A stretch of DNA of 10,571 nt. Origin: an uncultured Clostridia bacterium. Lineage in GTDB: Bacteria; Bacillota; Clostridia; TANB77; CAG-508. A model generated the notes under the pieces. The model did not search any database, was not told the DNA's origin, and saw only the letters and a program-made list of their open reading frames with translations. Where the stretch lies: NCBI GenBank assembly GCA_910589185.1, contig CAJUSU010000013.1, positions 1 through 10,571 of the forward strand. The letters run 5' to 3'. Within the stretch, counting starts at the first letter, position 1, and every line of letters starts with the position of its first letter. The position numbers were made by a program, and so were the translations under genes. Below are positions 1 to 6,355 of the stretch, in pieces.

Positions 1-46
1 GCTCATAACCGGTGGGTCCAAGGTTCGAATCCTTGATGGCGCACCA
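1..46 (+). tRNA. 3' part of tRNA-Met (CAU anticodon), truncated by the window edge
   Basis: The window opens inside the anticodon arm, with CTCATAA as the anticodon loop and CAT at 4-6. It continues through a normal T arm (CAAGG, TTCGAAT, CCTTG), a seven-base 3' acceptor strand ATGGCGC, discriminator A and an encoded CCA at 44-46. CAU fits elongator tRNA-Met. The acceptor ends in C72, so a normal 1-72 pair with G1 is possible, which argues against initiator tRNA. A lysidine-modified tRNA-Ile2 cannot be excluded without the 5' half. It lies upstream of tRNA-Tyr in the same direction, but that gene has its own promoter. Confidence 0.85.
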
Positions 47-95
47 ATTATATTTTTAGAGTAGCAAAAAATAAAGGGAAGATAAAGGGAAAAGC

Positions 96-124
96 TTGAC
101 AAAATGCTAACATAAAGGTATAAT
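96..124 (+). promoter_or_regulatory. Sigma-70-type promoter of the tRNA-Tyr gene
   Basis: A perfect TTGACA at 96-101 and a perfect TATAAT at 119-124 are separated by 17 bp. Transcription would start near 131, about 20 nt before the tRNA 5' end at 152. This full-consensus promoter suggests strong transcription of the intron-containing tRNA precursor. Confidence 0.85.
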
Positions 125-151
125 AAGAAAGTGCAAAAAAATTAAATATAT

Positions 152-473
152 GGGTAGGTGGCCGAGTGGCTAAAGGCGGCAGACTGTAGGCTTTGATTTT
201 AAAAATCAAAAAATCAGAAATTGCAGCTCACATAAGTAATTATGTGATGAAAACTAGGCTAATTCGGGGAAGTCTTAACAGTTAGGCTGATGATAATCCC
301 GAGCTAGAAGATAAAAATCTTCGAGTGTAGAGACTTTATACCTGGTATCTTATAAAAAGATAAAGATAAAGAGAAAGTCCAGACTACAAACACAGAGGTG
401 GTAGTGAAAACTATAGTAGTAAGAAATCTGTTCTCATTTGAGTACGATGGTTCGAATCCATCCCTGCCCACCA
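152..473 (+). tRNA. tRNA-Tyr (GUA), interrupted by a group I intron in the anticodon
   Basis: The 5' exon is 152-187 and the 3' exon is 424-473. The acceptor strands GGGTAGG (152-158) and CCTGCCC (463-469) pair fully with one G-U. The D stem is GCC/GGC (161-163/175-177). The anticodon stem is GCAGA (179-183) with TCTGT (427-431). After removal of 188-423 the anticodon loop reads CTGTAAA, the usual bacterial tRNA-Tyr loop with anticodon GUA. The 14-nt variable arm (432-445, CTC/GAG stem) is the long class II arm expected for bacterial tyrosine tRNA. The T arm is GATGG/CCATC, the discriminator is A, and CCA is encoded at 471-473. The break lies between anticodon positions 35 and 36, so the tRNA is useless until spliced. 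Confidence 0.95.
188..423 (+). ncRNA. Group I self-splicing intron (236 nt) in the tRNA-Tyr anticodon loop
   Basis: The core can be folded by hand. P1 pairs exon CTGT (184-187) with the guide GCAG (223-226), giving the required U-G pair at the 5' splice site. P2 is 228-235/240-247. P3 is 253-258/341-346. P4 is TCGGGG (264-269) with TCCCGA (297-302). P5 is 271-274/285-288. P6/P6a is the hairpin 303-326. P7 is GACTTT (332-337) with AAAGTC (374-379), and P8 is 346-351/357-362. P9 is ACTAC/GTAGT (383-387/401-405). The intron ends in G423, the expected omega-G. The stretch GTGTAGAGACTTTA and the stretch AAGTCC match the conserved R and S core elements. The P1 loop carries an extra hairpin (192-210). 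There is no internal reading frame, and the size resembles the small introns of cyanobacterial tRNA genes. Subgroup assignment (IC3-like) is a guess. Confidence 0.93.
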
Positions 474-503
474 AAAGCAAGTTCAAAAGACTTGCTTTTA
501 AAA
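473..503 (+). terminator. Rho-independent terminator after tRNA-Tyr
   Basis: AAAAGCAAGT (473-482) pairs perfectly with ACTTGCTTTT (490-499) around a 7-nt loop and ends in a T-rich tail. The stem begins at the final A of the tRNA CCA, so termination occurs immediately after the tRNA. It separates the tRNA from the endonuclease gene at 544. I see no good promoter between them, so the downstream genes may depend on read-through or on an unrecognised promoter. Confidence 0.75.
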
Positions 504-543
504 TTTTCAATATAAGAACAAAAGTTTTATCCAAGGAGAAAGA

Positions 544-942
544 ATGGAATTTGTAGATAACAAAAGTCAAGGAAATTTTGGACTAGGAATTGCTATTGCA
601 TACTTCACAACAAATGGATATACTGTATCTATTCCATTGAATGATACACAAGACTATGATTTAATAGTTGAAAAAGATAATATACTAGAAACCGTACAAG
701 TAAAAACAACAAGTTGCAAAACTAAATATGGACATTATCAGGTGGCACTAAAAAGCTGTGGAGGGACGAAAGGGACTACTTATAAGACAGTTATAGACAC
801 AAAAATTGATTTGCTTTTTATAGTATCTACCGATTTATCAATATATATTATACCAAGGAAAAAAATAAAAAATAAAACAACTCTAAACTTATGTGATAGT
901 TATGAAAAATATAAAAAGAGATCAATATTATGGAAATATTAG
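544..942 (+). CDS. Group I intron-associated PD-(D/E)XK endonuclease
   Basis: This 132-residue protein has the compact fold pattern of the PDDEXK_5 type, which includes the homing endonuclease I-Ssp6803I of a cyanobacterial tRNA-fMet group I intron (family knowledge). Visible elements are an N-terminal helix (residues 10-24), the stretch NGYTVSIPLNDTQDYDLIVE (24-43) with metal-binding D39, and VQVKTT (51-56) supplying Q52 and catalytic K54. A conserved-looking KSCGGTKGTTYKT loop follows near 70-82. The glutamate often found in the first helix is not evident. AAGGAGA at 533-539 fixes the ATG start. The gene is free-standing, beginning 70 bp after the tRNA-Tyr CCA rather than inside the intron, and heads a co-directional run with the Nudix and peptidase genes. 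It probably cuts DNA to spread an intron, plausibly the neighbouring one, but that link is inference from position. Alternatives are an unrelated nuclease role or a relic. Confidence 0.82.
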   Translation: MEFVDNKSQGNFGLGIAIAYFTTNGYTVSIPLNDTQDYDLIVEKDNILETVQVKTTSCKTKYGHYQVALKSCGGTKGTTYKTVIDTKIDLLFIVSTDLSIYIIPRKKIKNKTTLNLCDSYEKYKKRSILWKY

Positions 943-984
943 AAATTGAAATGTATAACAAGACTTAAAAGATAGGAAGTAATT

Positions 985-1509
985 ATGGAATATATAGATA
1001 TATTTGATGAGAATAATAATTCTACAGGAGAAATAAAAGAAAAAATGCAAGCGCACGAAGATGGTAATTTTCATAGAACAGCACATATTTGGATTATAAA
1101 TGATAAAAGAGAACTATTACTACAAAAAAGAAGTGCAACTAAAAAATCACATCCAAATTGTTGGGATATCTCTGGGGCGGGTCATATTAGAACAGGGGAA
1201 ACAGTGATTGAAGGAGCTATTAGAGAATTGAAGGAAGAATTGGGAATTGCAGTAGAAGAAAAAGATTTACAGTATATTGTAACAATCAAAAGCACAAAAA
1301 ATCTTAAAAATATGGAATTTCAATATGTATATTTACTAAATTGTGATAAAGAGATAGAAGAATATATTTTTGAAGATAATGAAGTATCAGAAGTTAAATA
1401 TGTTCATTTTCAAGAATTAGAAAAAATGGTTGAAGAAAGAGCAGAAGGATTACTCATACATGAAGAAGAATATAAAAGATTGTTTGATTTTATAAGAGAA
1501 AATTACTAG
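985..1509 (+). CDS. Nudix hydrolase (IPP isomerase-like subgroup)
   Basis: This 174-residue soluble protein contains a complete Nudix box at residues 66-88, GHIRTGE followed by REL, EE, L, G and I in the GX5EX7REUXEEXGU spacing, so all Mg2+-binding glutamates are present. The N-terminus (EYIDIFDENN) and the segment FHRTAHIWIINDKRELLLQKRS (29-50) are typical of the isopentenyl-diphosphate isomerase-like Nudix proteins that open with a 'D..D..' strand. The real substrate, a nucleoside diphosphate derivative or another pyrophosphate, cannot be told from sequence. GATAGGAAG (971-979) is the ribosome site. The start lies 42 bp after the endonuclease stop, and the stop codon overlaps the ribosome site of the next gene, so translation with the peptidase gene is probably coupled. 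Confidence 0.88.
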   Translation: MEYIDIFDENNNSTGEIKEKMQAHEDGNFHRTAHIWIINDKRELLLQKRSATKKSHPNCWDISGAGHIRTGETVIEGAIRELKEELGIAVEEKDLQYIVTIKSTKNLKNMEFQYVYLLNCDKEIEEYIFEDNEVSEVKYVHFQELEKMVEERAEGLLIHEEEYKRLFDFIRENY

Positions 1510-1518
1510 GAGGATAAA

Positions 1519-2433
1519 ATGTTAGCAAATAAATTAAAAGTTGGAGATACAATCGGTGTTATTGCTCCTGATAAAGCGTTAAAGAGCAAGGATATAAAAT
1601 TTTTAGAAAATGCAACTAAGTATTTTGAGGGTTTAGGGCTAAAAGTAAAATATGGAAAGTATTTATTTTCAGAAGATAATTATTGTGCAGGGACACCAGA
1701 AGAAAGAGCAAAAGATTTGAATAATATGTTTAGCGATAAAGAAGTTAAAGCAATATTTACTGTAAAAGGTGGAGATATGGTAAATGGAATATTACCATAT
1801 ATAGATTTTGAAAATATAAAAAATAACCCTAAAATTTTTCTAGGTATGAGTGATATTACAGTTTTACTATGTGCAATAAATAAAATGACTGGACTCATAA
1901 CTTTTCACTGTCAAGATTATGTTTGGTTTGGAAAAGATGAAGTTACAGATTATGATAAAAATGAGATTATTGATAAATTATTTAATGGTAATAAAACTAT
2001 TCTTCCTTATGAAGAAAGACAATTTATTGATTTTAAAAATGAAGAAGTGAAAGGTAAAATATATGGAACAAATGTCAGATGTTTATTAAAATTATTAGGA
2101 ACACCATATATGCCAGATATAGAAAATGCAGTGCTATTTTTAGAAGGCTTTCATTCAGATATTATACAGTGGAACTCAATGTTAGAACAATATAATCAAA
2201 TGAATGTTTTTAACAAAGTAATAGTTTTTGGTTATATATATCAATTACAAAATATAGAGGAAAATAAATATAGCATTGTAGATGAATTAAGAAAAATAAA
2301 TTCAAATGTTCCAGTAGTAAAAACTAATGACTTTGGACATATGCACGGAAACAGTATTATTCCTATTGGAGCAGAAGTAACGATAAATGCAAATGAGCAA
2401 AGTATTATTGTTAGTGATTATTTAAGCTATTAG
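1519..2433 (+). CDS. S66-family LD-carboxypeptidase (LdcA/MccF-like)
   Basis: This 304-residue protein has the normal length of the S66 family. Members either remove the terminal D-Ala from tetrapeptide muropeptides in cell-wall recycling (LdcA) or hydrolyse microcin C-type compounds (MccF). N-terminal landmarks are GDTIGVIAP (9-17) and the AGTPEERAKDLN block (57-68). The nucleophile is S111 in GMSDIT. The other triad members fit E209 in LFLEG and H274 in NDFGHMHG, followed by the characteristic IIPIGAEV strand. There is no signal peptide, so it acts in the cytoplasm. The ribosome site TAGGAGG (1507-1513) uses the stop codon of the Nudix gene, which indicates an operon. The terminator at 2456-2488 ends the unit. 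LdcA and MccF roles cannot be separated by eye. Confidence 0.88.
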   Translation: MLANKLKVGDTIGVIAPDKALKSKDIKFLENATKYFEGLGLKVKYGKYLFSEDNYCAGTPEERAKDLNNMFSDKEVKAIFTVKGGDMVNGILPYIDFENIKNNPKIFLGMSDITVLLCAINKMTGLITFHCQDYVWFGKDEVTDYDKNEIIDKLFNGNKTILPYEERQFIDFKNEEVKGKIYGTNVRCLLKLLGTPYMPDIENAVLFLEGFHSDIIQWNSMLEQYNQMNVFNKVIVFGYIYQLQNIEENKYSIVDELRKINSNVPVVKTNDFGHMHGNSIIPIGAEVTINANEQSIIVSDYLSY

Positions 2434-2453
2434 AATTATAGAAGGAAAATATG

Positions 2454-2490
2454 AAAAAACCCAGTATCAAAATGTGATATTGGGTTTTCA
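2454..2490. terminator. Bidirectional rho-independent terminator
   Basis: AAAACCCAGTATCA (2456-2469) pairs over 14 positions with TGATATTGGGTTTT (2475-2488), with a single G-T pair and a 5-nt loop. A T-run follows on the plus strand and the A-run 2454-2459 supplies one on the minus strand. It therefore ends both the carboxypeptidase operon and the converging XRE gene. Confidence 0.85.
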
Positions 2491-2511
2491 TCATAAATAA
2501 AAGGCAAATTT

Positions 2512-2763
2512 TTATACCACAGCTGTTTCTTTACAACTTTGCTTATTATCCTTTGGATAAGGTGTAATGTCGTCAGTACGATACAATAGATAATCAACAC
2601 TAGTATGGTAATAATCTGCTAATTTTGCTAACAATTCTAAAGGAATGTTTCTTCTATTTAGTTCATAATAAGAATATGCAACCTGTGAAATATTAAGAAA
2701 CTTACTTAATTCCTTTTGAGTAAGGTCATGATCTTCCCTTAAATCTTTAATACGAGTTTTCAT
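2512..2763 (-). CDS. Small XRE-family HTH transcriptional regulator
   Basis: This 83-residue protein is almost entirely a Cro/C1-type helix-turn-helix domain. Residues 4-60 run RIKDLREDHDLTQKELSKFL, then NISQVAYSYYELNRRNIPLE, then LLAKLADYYHTSVDYLL, with the turn at TQKELSKFLNISQVAYSYYE. The ~20-residue tail (DDITPYPKDNKQSCKETAVV) has no recognisable effector domain. AGGGGG lies seven bases upstream of the ATG. It is transcribed away from the alpha/beta hydrolase gene across a ~225-bp intergenic region. Targets are unknown. Autoregulation is likely because a dyad lies inside its own promoter. The genome's base composition and the small size also fit a chromosomal remnant of a phage or toxin-antitoxin regulator, but no partner gene is present. 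Confidence 0.9.
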   Translation of the reverse strand: MKTRIKDLREDHDLTQKELSKFLNISQVAYSYYELNRRNIPLELLAKLADYYHTSVDYLLYRTDDITPYPKDNKQSCKETAVV

Positions 2764-2806
2764 ATTTTAGCCCCCTAAAACATAATAATAAAATATTACT
2801 AAAGAA

Positions 2807-2836
2807 ATTATAAGGTATAACAAAATGTTATTGCAA
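2807..2836 (-). promoter_or_regulatory. Promoter of the XRE regulator gene with an internal dyad (candidate operator)
   Basis: Read on the minus strand, TTGCAA (2836-2831) and TATAAT (2812-2807) are 18 bp apart. The spacer holds ATAACA-AAA-TGTTAT (2817-2831), a perfect 6-bp inverted repeat with a 3-bp centre, at a place where a bound protein would block RNA polymerase. That the XRE protein itself binds it is inference. Confidence 0.6.
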
Positions 2837-2924
2837 AAATCAAAACAAATCGTTATAAATAATATAAGAAAAATCTTCAAAAAAGAGAAATAAAATGAGA
2901 TTAACATACAAAAATAGTTCTGTA

Positions 2925-2952
2925 TTGCATTTTTTAAAAGATATGATACAAT
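2925..2952 (+). promoter_or_regulatory. Promoter of the alpha/beta hydrolase gene
   Basis: TTGCAT (2925-2930) and TACAAT (2947-2952) are 16 bp apart, giving a start near 2959. The ribosome site AGGAGA follows at 2977-2982. The remaining AT-rich DNA between this promoter and the divergent one (2837-2924) shows no convincing gene. Confidence 0.6.
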
Positions 2953-2990
2953 AAGTCGAAAGTCCAAAAATATTATAGGAGAAATAGAGC

Positions 2991-3914
2991 ATGAAACAAA
3001 TTGATAAAAAAATAGAATCTAAGTGCGATAAATTGCCTCTAGCTATGAAGATTATGTTACCAGAGAGCGAGCCAGTGAAGGGAATTGTACAAATTTCGCA
3101 TGGAATGGCAGAACATAAAGAACGTTATTATCCCTTTATGGAATTTTTAGTAAACAATGGATATATAGCGGTTATCCATGATCATAGAGGACATGGAGAT
3201 AGTGTGAAGACTGAGGATGATTTAGGATATTTCTATGAAAAGGCTGCTAATTATATTGTGGAAGATTTACATCAAGTAACTGAAGAAATAAAAGCAGAAC
3301 ATCCCAATTTGCCAGTATACCTTTTTGGGCATAGTATGGGATCTTTGGTAGTAAGATGCTATCTAAAAAAATATGATAATGAGATTAATAAATTAATTGT
3401 TTGTGGTTCTCCTAGTAGAAATATCGGTGCTGGATTTGGCATTTTGTTAGCAAAAATAATAGAAATATTTAAAGGAGAAAAATATAGAAGCAAGCTAATG
3501 CAAAAACTAACTTTCTCTTCTTATCCTAAAAAATTTAAAGAAGAGAAAAAAGATGATAACTGTTGGATTAGTAGTGAAGAAAGAAATAAAGAAAAATATA
3601 ATCAAGATAAGAAATGTGGATATATTTTTACACTAAATGGATTTCAAAATTTATATAAACTAGTGCAAAAAACTTATTCAAAAAAAGAATGGAAAAAGCA
3701 AAATTTAGAATTACCAATTTTCTTTATTGCAGGAGACGAAGACCCTGTCATTGGGAATTTGAAAAAGTGGATAAGCGCTTATGAATTTTTAGAAAAAGAA
3801 ATTGGATATAAGAACATGTCACATAAATTGTATAAAGGAAAAAGACATGAATTATTAAATGAAGATATTAAAGAAAAAGTATATTATGATATTCTAGATT
3901 GGATAGAAGAATAA
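2991..3914 (+). CDS. Alpha/beta hydrolase, monoacylglycerol lipase/lysophospholipase type
   Basis: This 307-residue protein of the serine aminopeptidase S33/Hydrolase_4 group hydrolyses ester bonds of monoacylglycerols or lysophospholipids (family knowledge; substrate not determined here). The oxyanion-hole strand is QISHGMAEHKERY (34-46), followed by the typical DHRGHGDS (64-71). The nucleophile elbow is GHSMG with S115, the acid is probably D251 in GDEDPV, and the histidine is H286 in GKRHELLNE. The lid segment 155-235 is unusually lysine-rich. There is no signal peptide or membrane segment, so it is cytoplasmic. The ATG follows AGGAGA by eight bases. It is a single gene with its own promoter, convergent with the glycosyltransferase gene, and the palindrome 3933-4006 is its likely terminator. 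Confidence 0.88.
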   Translation: MKQIDKKIESKCDKLPLAMKIMLPESEPVKGIVQISHGMAEHKERYYPFMEFLVNNGYIAVIHDHRGHGDSVKTEDDLGYFYEKAANYIVEDLHQVTEEIKAEHPNLPVYLFGHSMGSLVVRCYLKKYDNEINKLIVCGSPSRNIGAGFGILLAKIIEIFKGEKYRSKLMQKLTFSSYPKKFKEEKKDDNCWISSEERNKEKYNQDKKCGYIFTLNGFQNLYKLVQKTYSKKEWKKQNLELPIFFIAGDEDPVIGNLKKWISAYEFLEKEIGYKNMSHKLYKGKRHELLNEDIKEKVYYDILDWIEE

Positions 3915-3932
3915 GTATGTTTTGTTTCATTG

Positions 3933-4006
3933 TGTCCGATTGGGGACGTTAGTTTATCGGACATTTACATAATATTGTCTGACAAACTAACGTCCCCAAT
4001 CGGACA
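3933..4006. repeat. Long palindromic element between convergent genes; likely bidirectional terminator
   Basis: A perfect 23-bp inverted repeat (3933-3955 with 3984-4006, beginning TGTCCGATTGGGGACG) is followed inward by one A/C mismatch and a further 7-bp stem (3957-3963 with 3976-3982) around a 12-nt loop. The heptamer TCGGACA or its complement recurs four times, with one base changed in one copy. The right arm ends one base before the stop codon of the minus-strand glycosyltransferase gene, and a run of six T's follows on the plus side (4011-4016). It is more GC-rich and much longer than the other terminators here, so it may be a member of a dispersed palindromic repeat family (REP or MITE-like) co-opted as a terminator. 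No target-site duplication is evident. Confidence 0.8.
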
Positions 4007-4007
4007 T

Positions 4008-4736
4008 CTATTTTTTAGGTAATTTAAAATCATCTTGTTGTTTGATTAATTTATCTGCTTGTTCTTGAGAAATATATTTGTTTTCTACCATGGTAGAAAT
4101 AACTTTTCTTTGCCTACTTAAAGCTAAATCCATATTCACAGTAGGAGCATAGGCACTTGGTGCATTAGGAATACCTGCCATCATAGTAGCATCAAATAAA
4201 GTTAAATCTTTTGCATCCTTTTTGAGGTATCCTTGGCTAGCTTCTTGAATACCATAATAACCATCTCCAAAATAAATTGTATTTACATATAACTCTAGTA
4301 CAGTATCTTTACCATAAGCATTTTCTAAGTCATTTGCCATAAACACTTCGGCAACTTTACGAAGAGCAGCATTTTCATTAGGAGAAACAAAGTATAAATT
4401 CTTAGCTACCTGTTGTGAAATAGTACTGCCACCTTCTAAAAATTGTTGATTCTTTAAATTGGTAAAAATAGCTCTAGAAATACCAATTAAATCAATAGGA
4501 CCATGGTTGTAATAACGTCTGTCTTCCACAGAGATAACTGCATCTTTGTAATCTTTAGGTAAGTCCTCTAATTTAATATAATTTTCATCTTTTTGAATTT
4601 TATCTACTTTATCAGAAAGGCTAACAGCATTTATAGCATCTTGATATACTTGATGACCATTATAAACAAAAATACCACCAATAATCCCAATAACAACTAA
4701 CAAAAGTAACACAATTCTTAAAATCCATTTTTTCAT
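4008..4736 (-). CDS. Monofunctional peptidoglycan glycosyltransferase (GT51)
   Basis: This 242-residue protein polymerises lipid II into glycan strands at the outer face of the membrane (GT51 family knowledge). A short basic N-terminus precedes one membrane anchor at about residues 3-25. The GT51 motifs occur in order: VEDRRYYNHGPID with catalytic E71, GGSTISQQVAKNLYF near 102-116, RKVAEVFMANDLE, and KDTVLELYVNTIYFGDGYYG with E148. The final motif is MMAGIPNAPSAYAP. No transpeptidase domain follows, unlike bifunctional class A PBPs. I place the start at 4736, where AAGGAGA lies about ten bases upstream. The in-frame ATG at 4772 falls about where the -10 box at 4779-4784 would start the transcript and has no ribosome site. 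The gene stands alone between the palindrome and the divergent transporter. Confidence 0.9.
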   Translation of the reverse strand: MKKWILRIVLLLLVVIGIIGGIFVYNGHQVYQDAINAVSLSDKVDKIQKDENYIKLEDLPKDYKDAVISVEDRRYYNHGPIDLIGISRAIFTNLKNQQFLEGGSTISQQVAKNLYFVSPNENAALRKVAEVFMANDLENAYGKDTVLELYVNTIYFGDGYYGIQEASQGYLKKDAKDLTLFDATMMAGIPNAPSAYAPTVNMDLALSRQRKVISTMVENKYISQEQADKLIKQQDDFKLPKK

Positions 4737-4778
4737 ATTTCTTTCTCCTTTCATGGCTTGTTTATACTTCATAAATTT

Positions 4779-4784
4779 ATTATA
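4779..4784 (-). promoter_or_regulatory. -10 box of the GT51 glycosyltransferase promoter
   Basis: TATAAT is read on the minus strand. Transcription would begin near 4772, which leaves a 35-nt leader before the ATG at 4736. No good -35 hexamer is seen at the right distance, so the promoter is only partly supported. Confidence 0.45.
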
Positions 4785-4860
4785 CAGCTTGTACTTATAA
4801 AATGCTATTAAAAGTTTATTAATTTTTCTTTAGATTTTGTTAATTTGTTTTCCCATTTAC

Positions 4861-4890
4861 TTGACAAAATTTAACAAATATTTGTATAAT
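4861..4890 (+). promoter_or_regulatory. Promoter of the MFS transporter gene
   Basis: A perfect TTGACA (4861-4866) and a perfect TATAAT (4885-4890) are 18 bp apart. The start would be near 4897, about 30 nt before the GTG at 4928. Confidence 0.8.
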
Positions 4891-4927
4891 TTTTATATTG
4901 TAAAAATTGTTTCGTGAGAGGGATAAA

Positions 4928-6187
4928 GTGGAAACGAAAGAAGAAAAAAACGTCAGATTATTTCCCATATATAAAGCAATTGCATGGGATTTATTATTTT
5001 TTTATACCATACTATTTTTGTTTCTAACACAGTCAAAAGGCATTAGCGCAGCTGATGTCTTATTAGCAGATGCTACCTATCCAATTTTTAAATCGATTTT
5101 ATTAATGCCATTAACTATTTTAATTGAGAAAATAGGAAAAAGAAAAAGTCTTATTTTTGCAAATTTAATAAATGGACTTTCAGTAGTTTGTTTTATGATG
5201 AGTTCTAATTTGATGTATTTAATCATTGCGCAATTCTTTTCAGCTGTAGCATTTGACATTAAGGGAATTGCTGAGACGAATTTATTATATGATTCTTTAC
5301 CAAAAGACGAAAAAAGGGGAAGTAGGTTTTCAAAAATAGATGGCAAAGGTGGTTCGTGGTATTATTATTTAGATGCAATTTCGTCTGTACTTTCAGGTTT
5401 TTTATATATTGTTAATCCATATATACCATTAGTTTTTGCACTAATTAGTTGCATTATATCTGCCTTTATAGCATATCAGTTTAATGAAGTCAAAAAAACA
5501 GAAAAAGCACAAGGAGTACAAGCATATGTTAAAGAATTAAAAATGTCTTTCCGCTATATGTTTCAATCAAGTAGACTAAAATATTTACTTGTTTTTGGAG
5601 CAATGTTTGCAGGACTATTAGGAACTTTAACAAGTCTAAGAAGTGGAGTGTTACAACAATTAAATGTGCCAGAACAATATTATGGAATTATTTTTGCAGC
5701 ACTAGGTCTTTTGTCTGGTATAGCTGCTAAAAATCAAAATAGAATTCATGACCGTTTTCATAATAAAACATTAGCAGTATTATCTTTTCCAACAGCAGTA
5801 TCTTGTATTTTGGTAGGGATAACAGTTGCACTAAAATTACCATATAATTTTACATTAATAGCAGTGATTATACTCTATATGGTACAGTTTATTGTAAAAG
5901 GACCATTTTACACATTAATAAAGAGATATTTAAATAACTTTACAACTTCTTCATTAAGAAACAAAATATCTTCATGCTACAATCTAACAGAAAGCATAGC
6001 AAGATCACTTATTTCCTTATTTGCCTCCTTTTTATTAAGAAATATTGATTCTGCAGGAACGATGTGCATTATTGGTTGCTTCTTAACAATTGCTTTAGTA
6101 TTATTACTGGACAAAATGGATAAAAAAGTGGGATTAAAACCAGAAGAATACAAAAAAAGTGAAATTGAATTTTTAGAAATAAAATAG
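4928..6187 (+). CDS. MFS transporter
   Basis: This integral membrane protein of 419 residues has about 12 hydrophobic segments in two halves separated by a charged loop (VKKTEKAQGVQAYVKELK), the layout of the major facilitator superfamily. The cytoplasmic loop between segments 2 and 3 carries EKIGKRKS, a weak form of the MFS loop 2-3 signature, and DRFHNKT sits at the matching place in the second half. The substrate is unknown, and a drug or small-molecule exporter is only a guess. I choose the GTG at 4928 because AGAGGG lies just upstream. The in-frame TTG at 4907 is only ~10 nt from the predicted transcription start and has no ribosome site. The gene is transcribed alone and ends at a strong terminator. 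Confidence 0.85.
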   Translation: METKEEKNVRLFPIYKAIAWDLLFFYTILFLFLTQSKGISAADVLLADATYPIFKSILLMPLTILIEKIGKRKSLIFANLINGLSVVCFMMSSNLMYLIIAQFFSAVAFDIKGIAETNLLYDSLPKDEKRGSRFSKIDGKGGSWYYYLDAISSVLSGFLYIVNPYIPLVFALISCIISAFIAYQFNEVKKTEKAQGVQAYVKELKMSFRYMFQSSRLKYLLVFGAMFAGLLGTLTSLRSGVLQQLNVPEQYYGIIFAALGLLSGIAAKNQNRIHDRFHNKTLAVLSFPTAVSCILVGITVALKLPYNFTLIAVIILYMVQFIVKGPFYTLIKRYLNNFTTSSLRNKISSCYNLTESIARSLISLFASFLLRNIDSAGTMCIIGCFLTIALVLLLDKMDKKVGLKPEEYKKSEIEFLEIK

Positions 6188-6222
6188 AAACTTTGGACTT
6201 CAAATTGTCCAAAGTTTTTTTT
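6188..6222 (+). terminator. Rho-independent terminator of the MFS gene
   Basis: AAACTTTGGAC (6188-6198) pairs perfectly with GTCCAAAGTTT (6207-6217) around an 8-nt loop and runs into further T's. The stem starts at the base after the stop codon. Confidence 0.9.
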
Positions 6223-6230
6223 ATGATATA

Positions 6231-6260
6231 TTGACATATTATGACATGTATTGATAAAAT
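6231..6260 (+). promoter_or_regulatory. Promoter of the prepilin-like gene
   Basis: TTGACA (6231-6236) and TAAAAT (6255-6260) are 18 bp apart. The ~90-nt leader to the ATG at 6356 contains two copies of ATAGTGC (near 6280 and 6303) of unknown meaning. AAGGAGG (6343-6349) lies six bases before the ATG. Confidence 0.55.
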
Positions 6261-6355
6261 AAAACGAAATGTTATAACCATAGTGCGAAATAAAATATAC
6301 CTATAGTGCATAAAAATAAGGAAGAAGTAAATACTAAAGAAAAAGGAGGAAATAA

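Noticed and set aside
304..570. Minus-strand open frame over the tRNA-Tyr intron and 3' exon
   Set aside because: It runs antisense to the intron P6-P9 and the tRNA 3' half, which explain this sequence fully.
2451..2477. Tiny frame MKKPSIKM after AAGGAAAA, upstream of and into the terminator stem
   Set aside because: Eight codons, mostly made of the terminator hairpin itself. No leader-peptide logic, because a gene ends rather than begins here.
2767..2967. 66-codon minus-strand open frame rich in I, L, F and Y between the divergent genes
   Set aside because: It lies over both predicted promoters and the dyad, has no convincing ribosome site, and its composition is what random AT-rich DNA gives. 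Not a supported membrane peptide.
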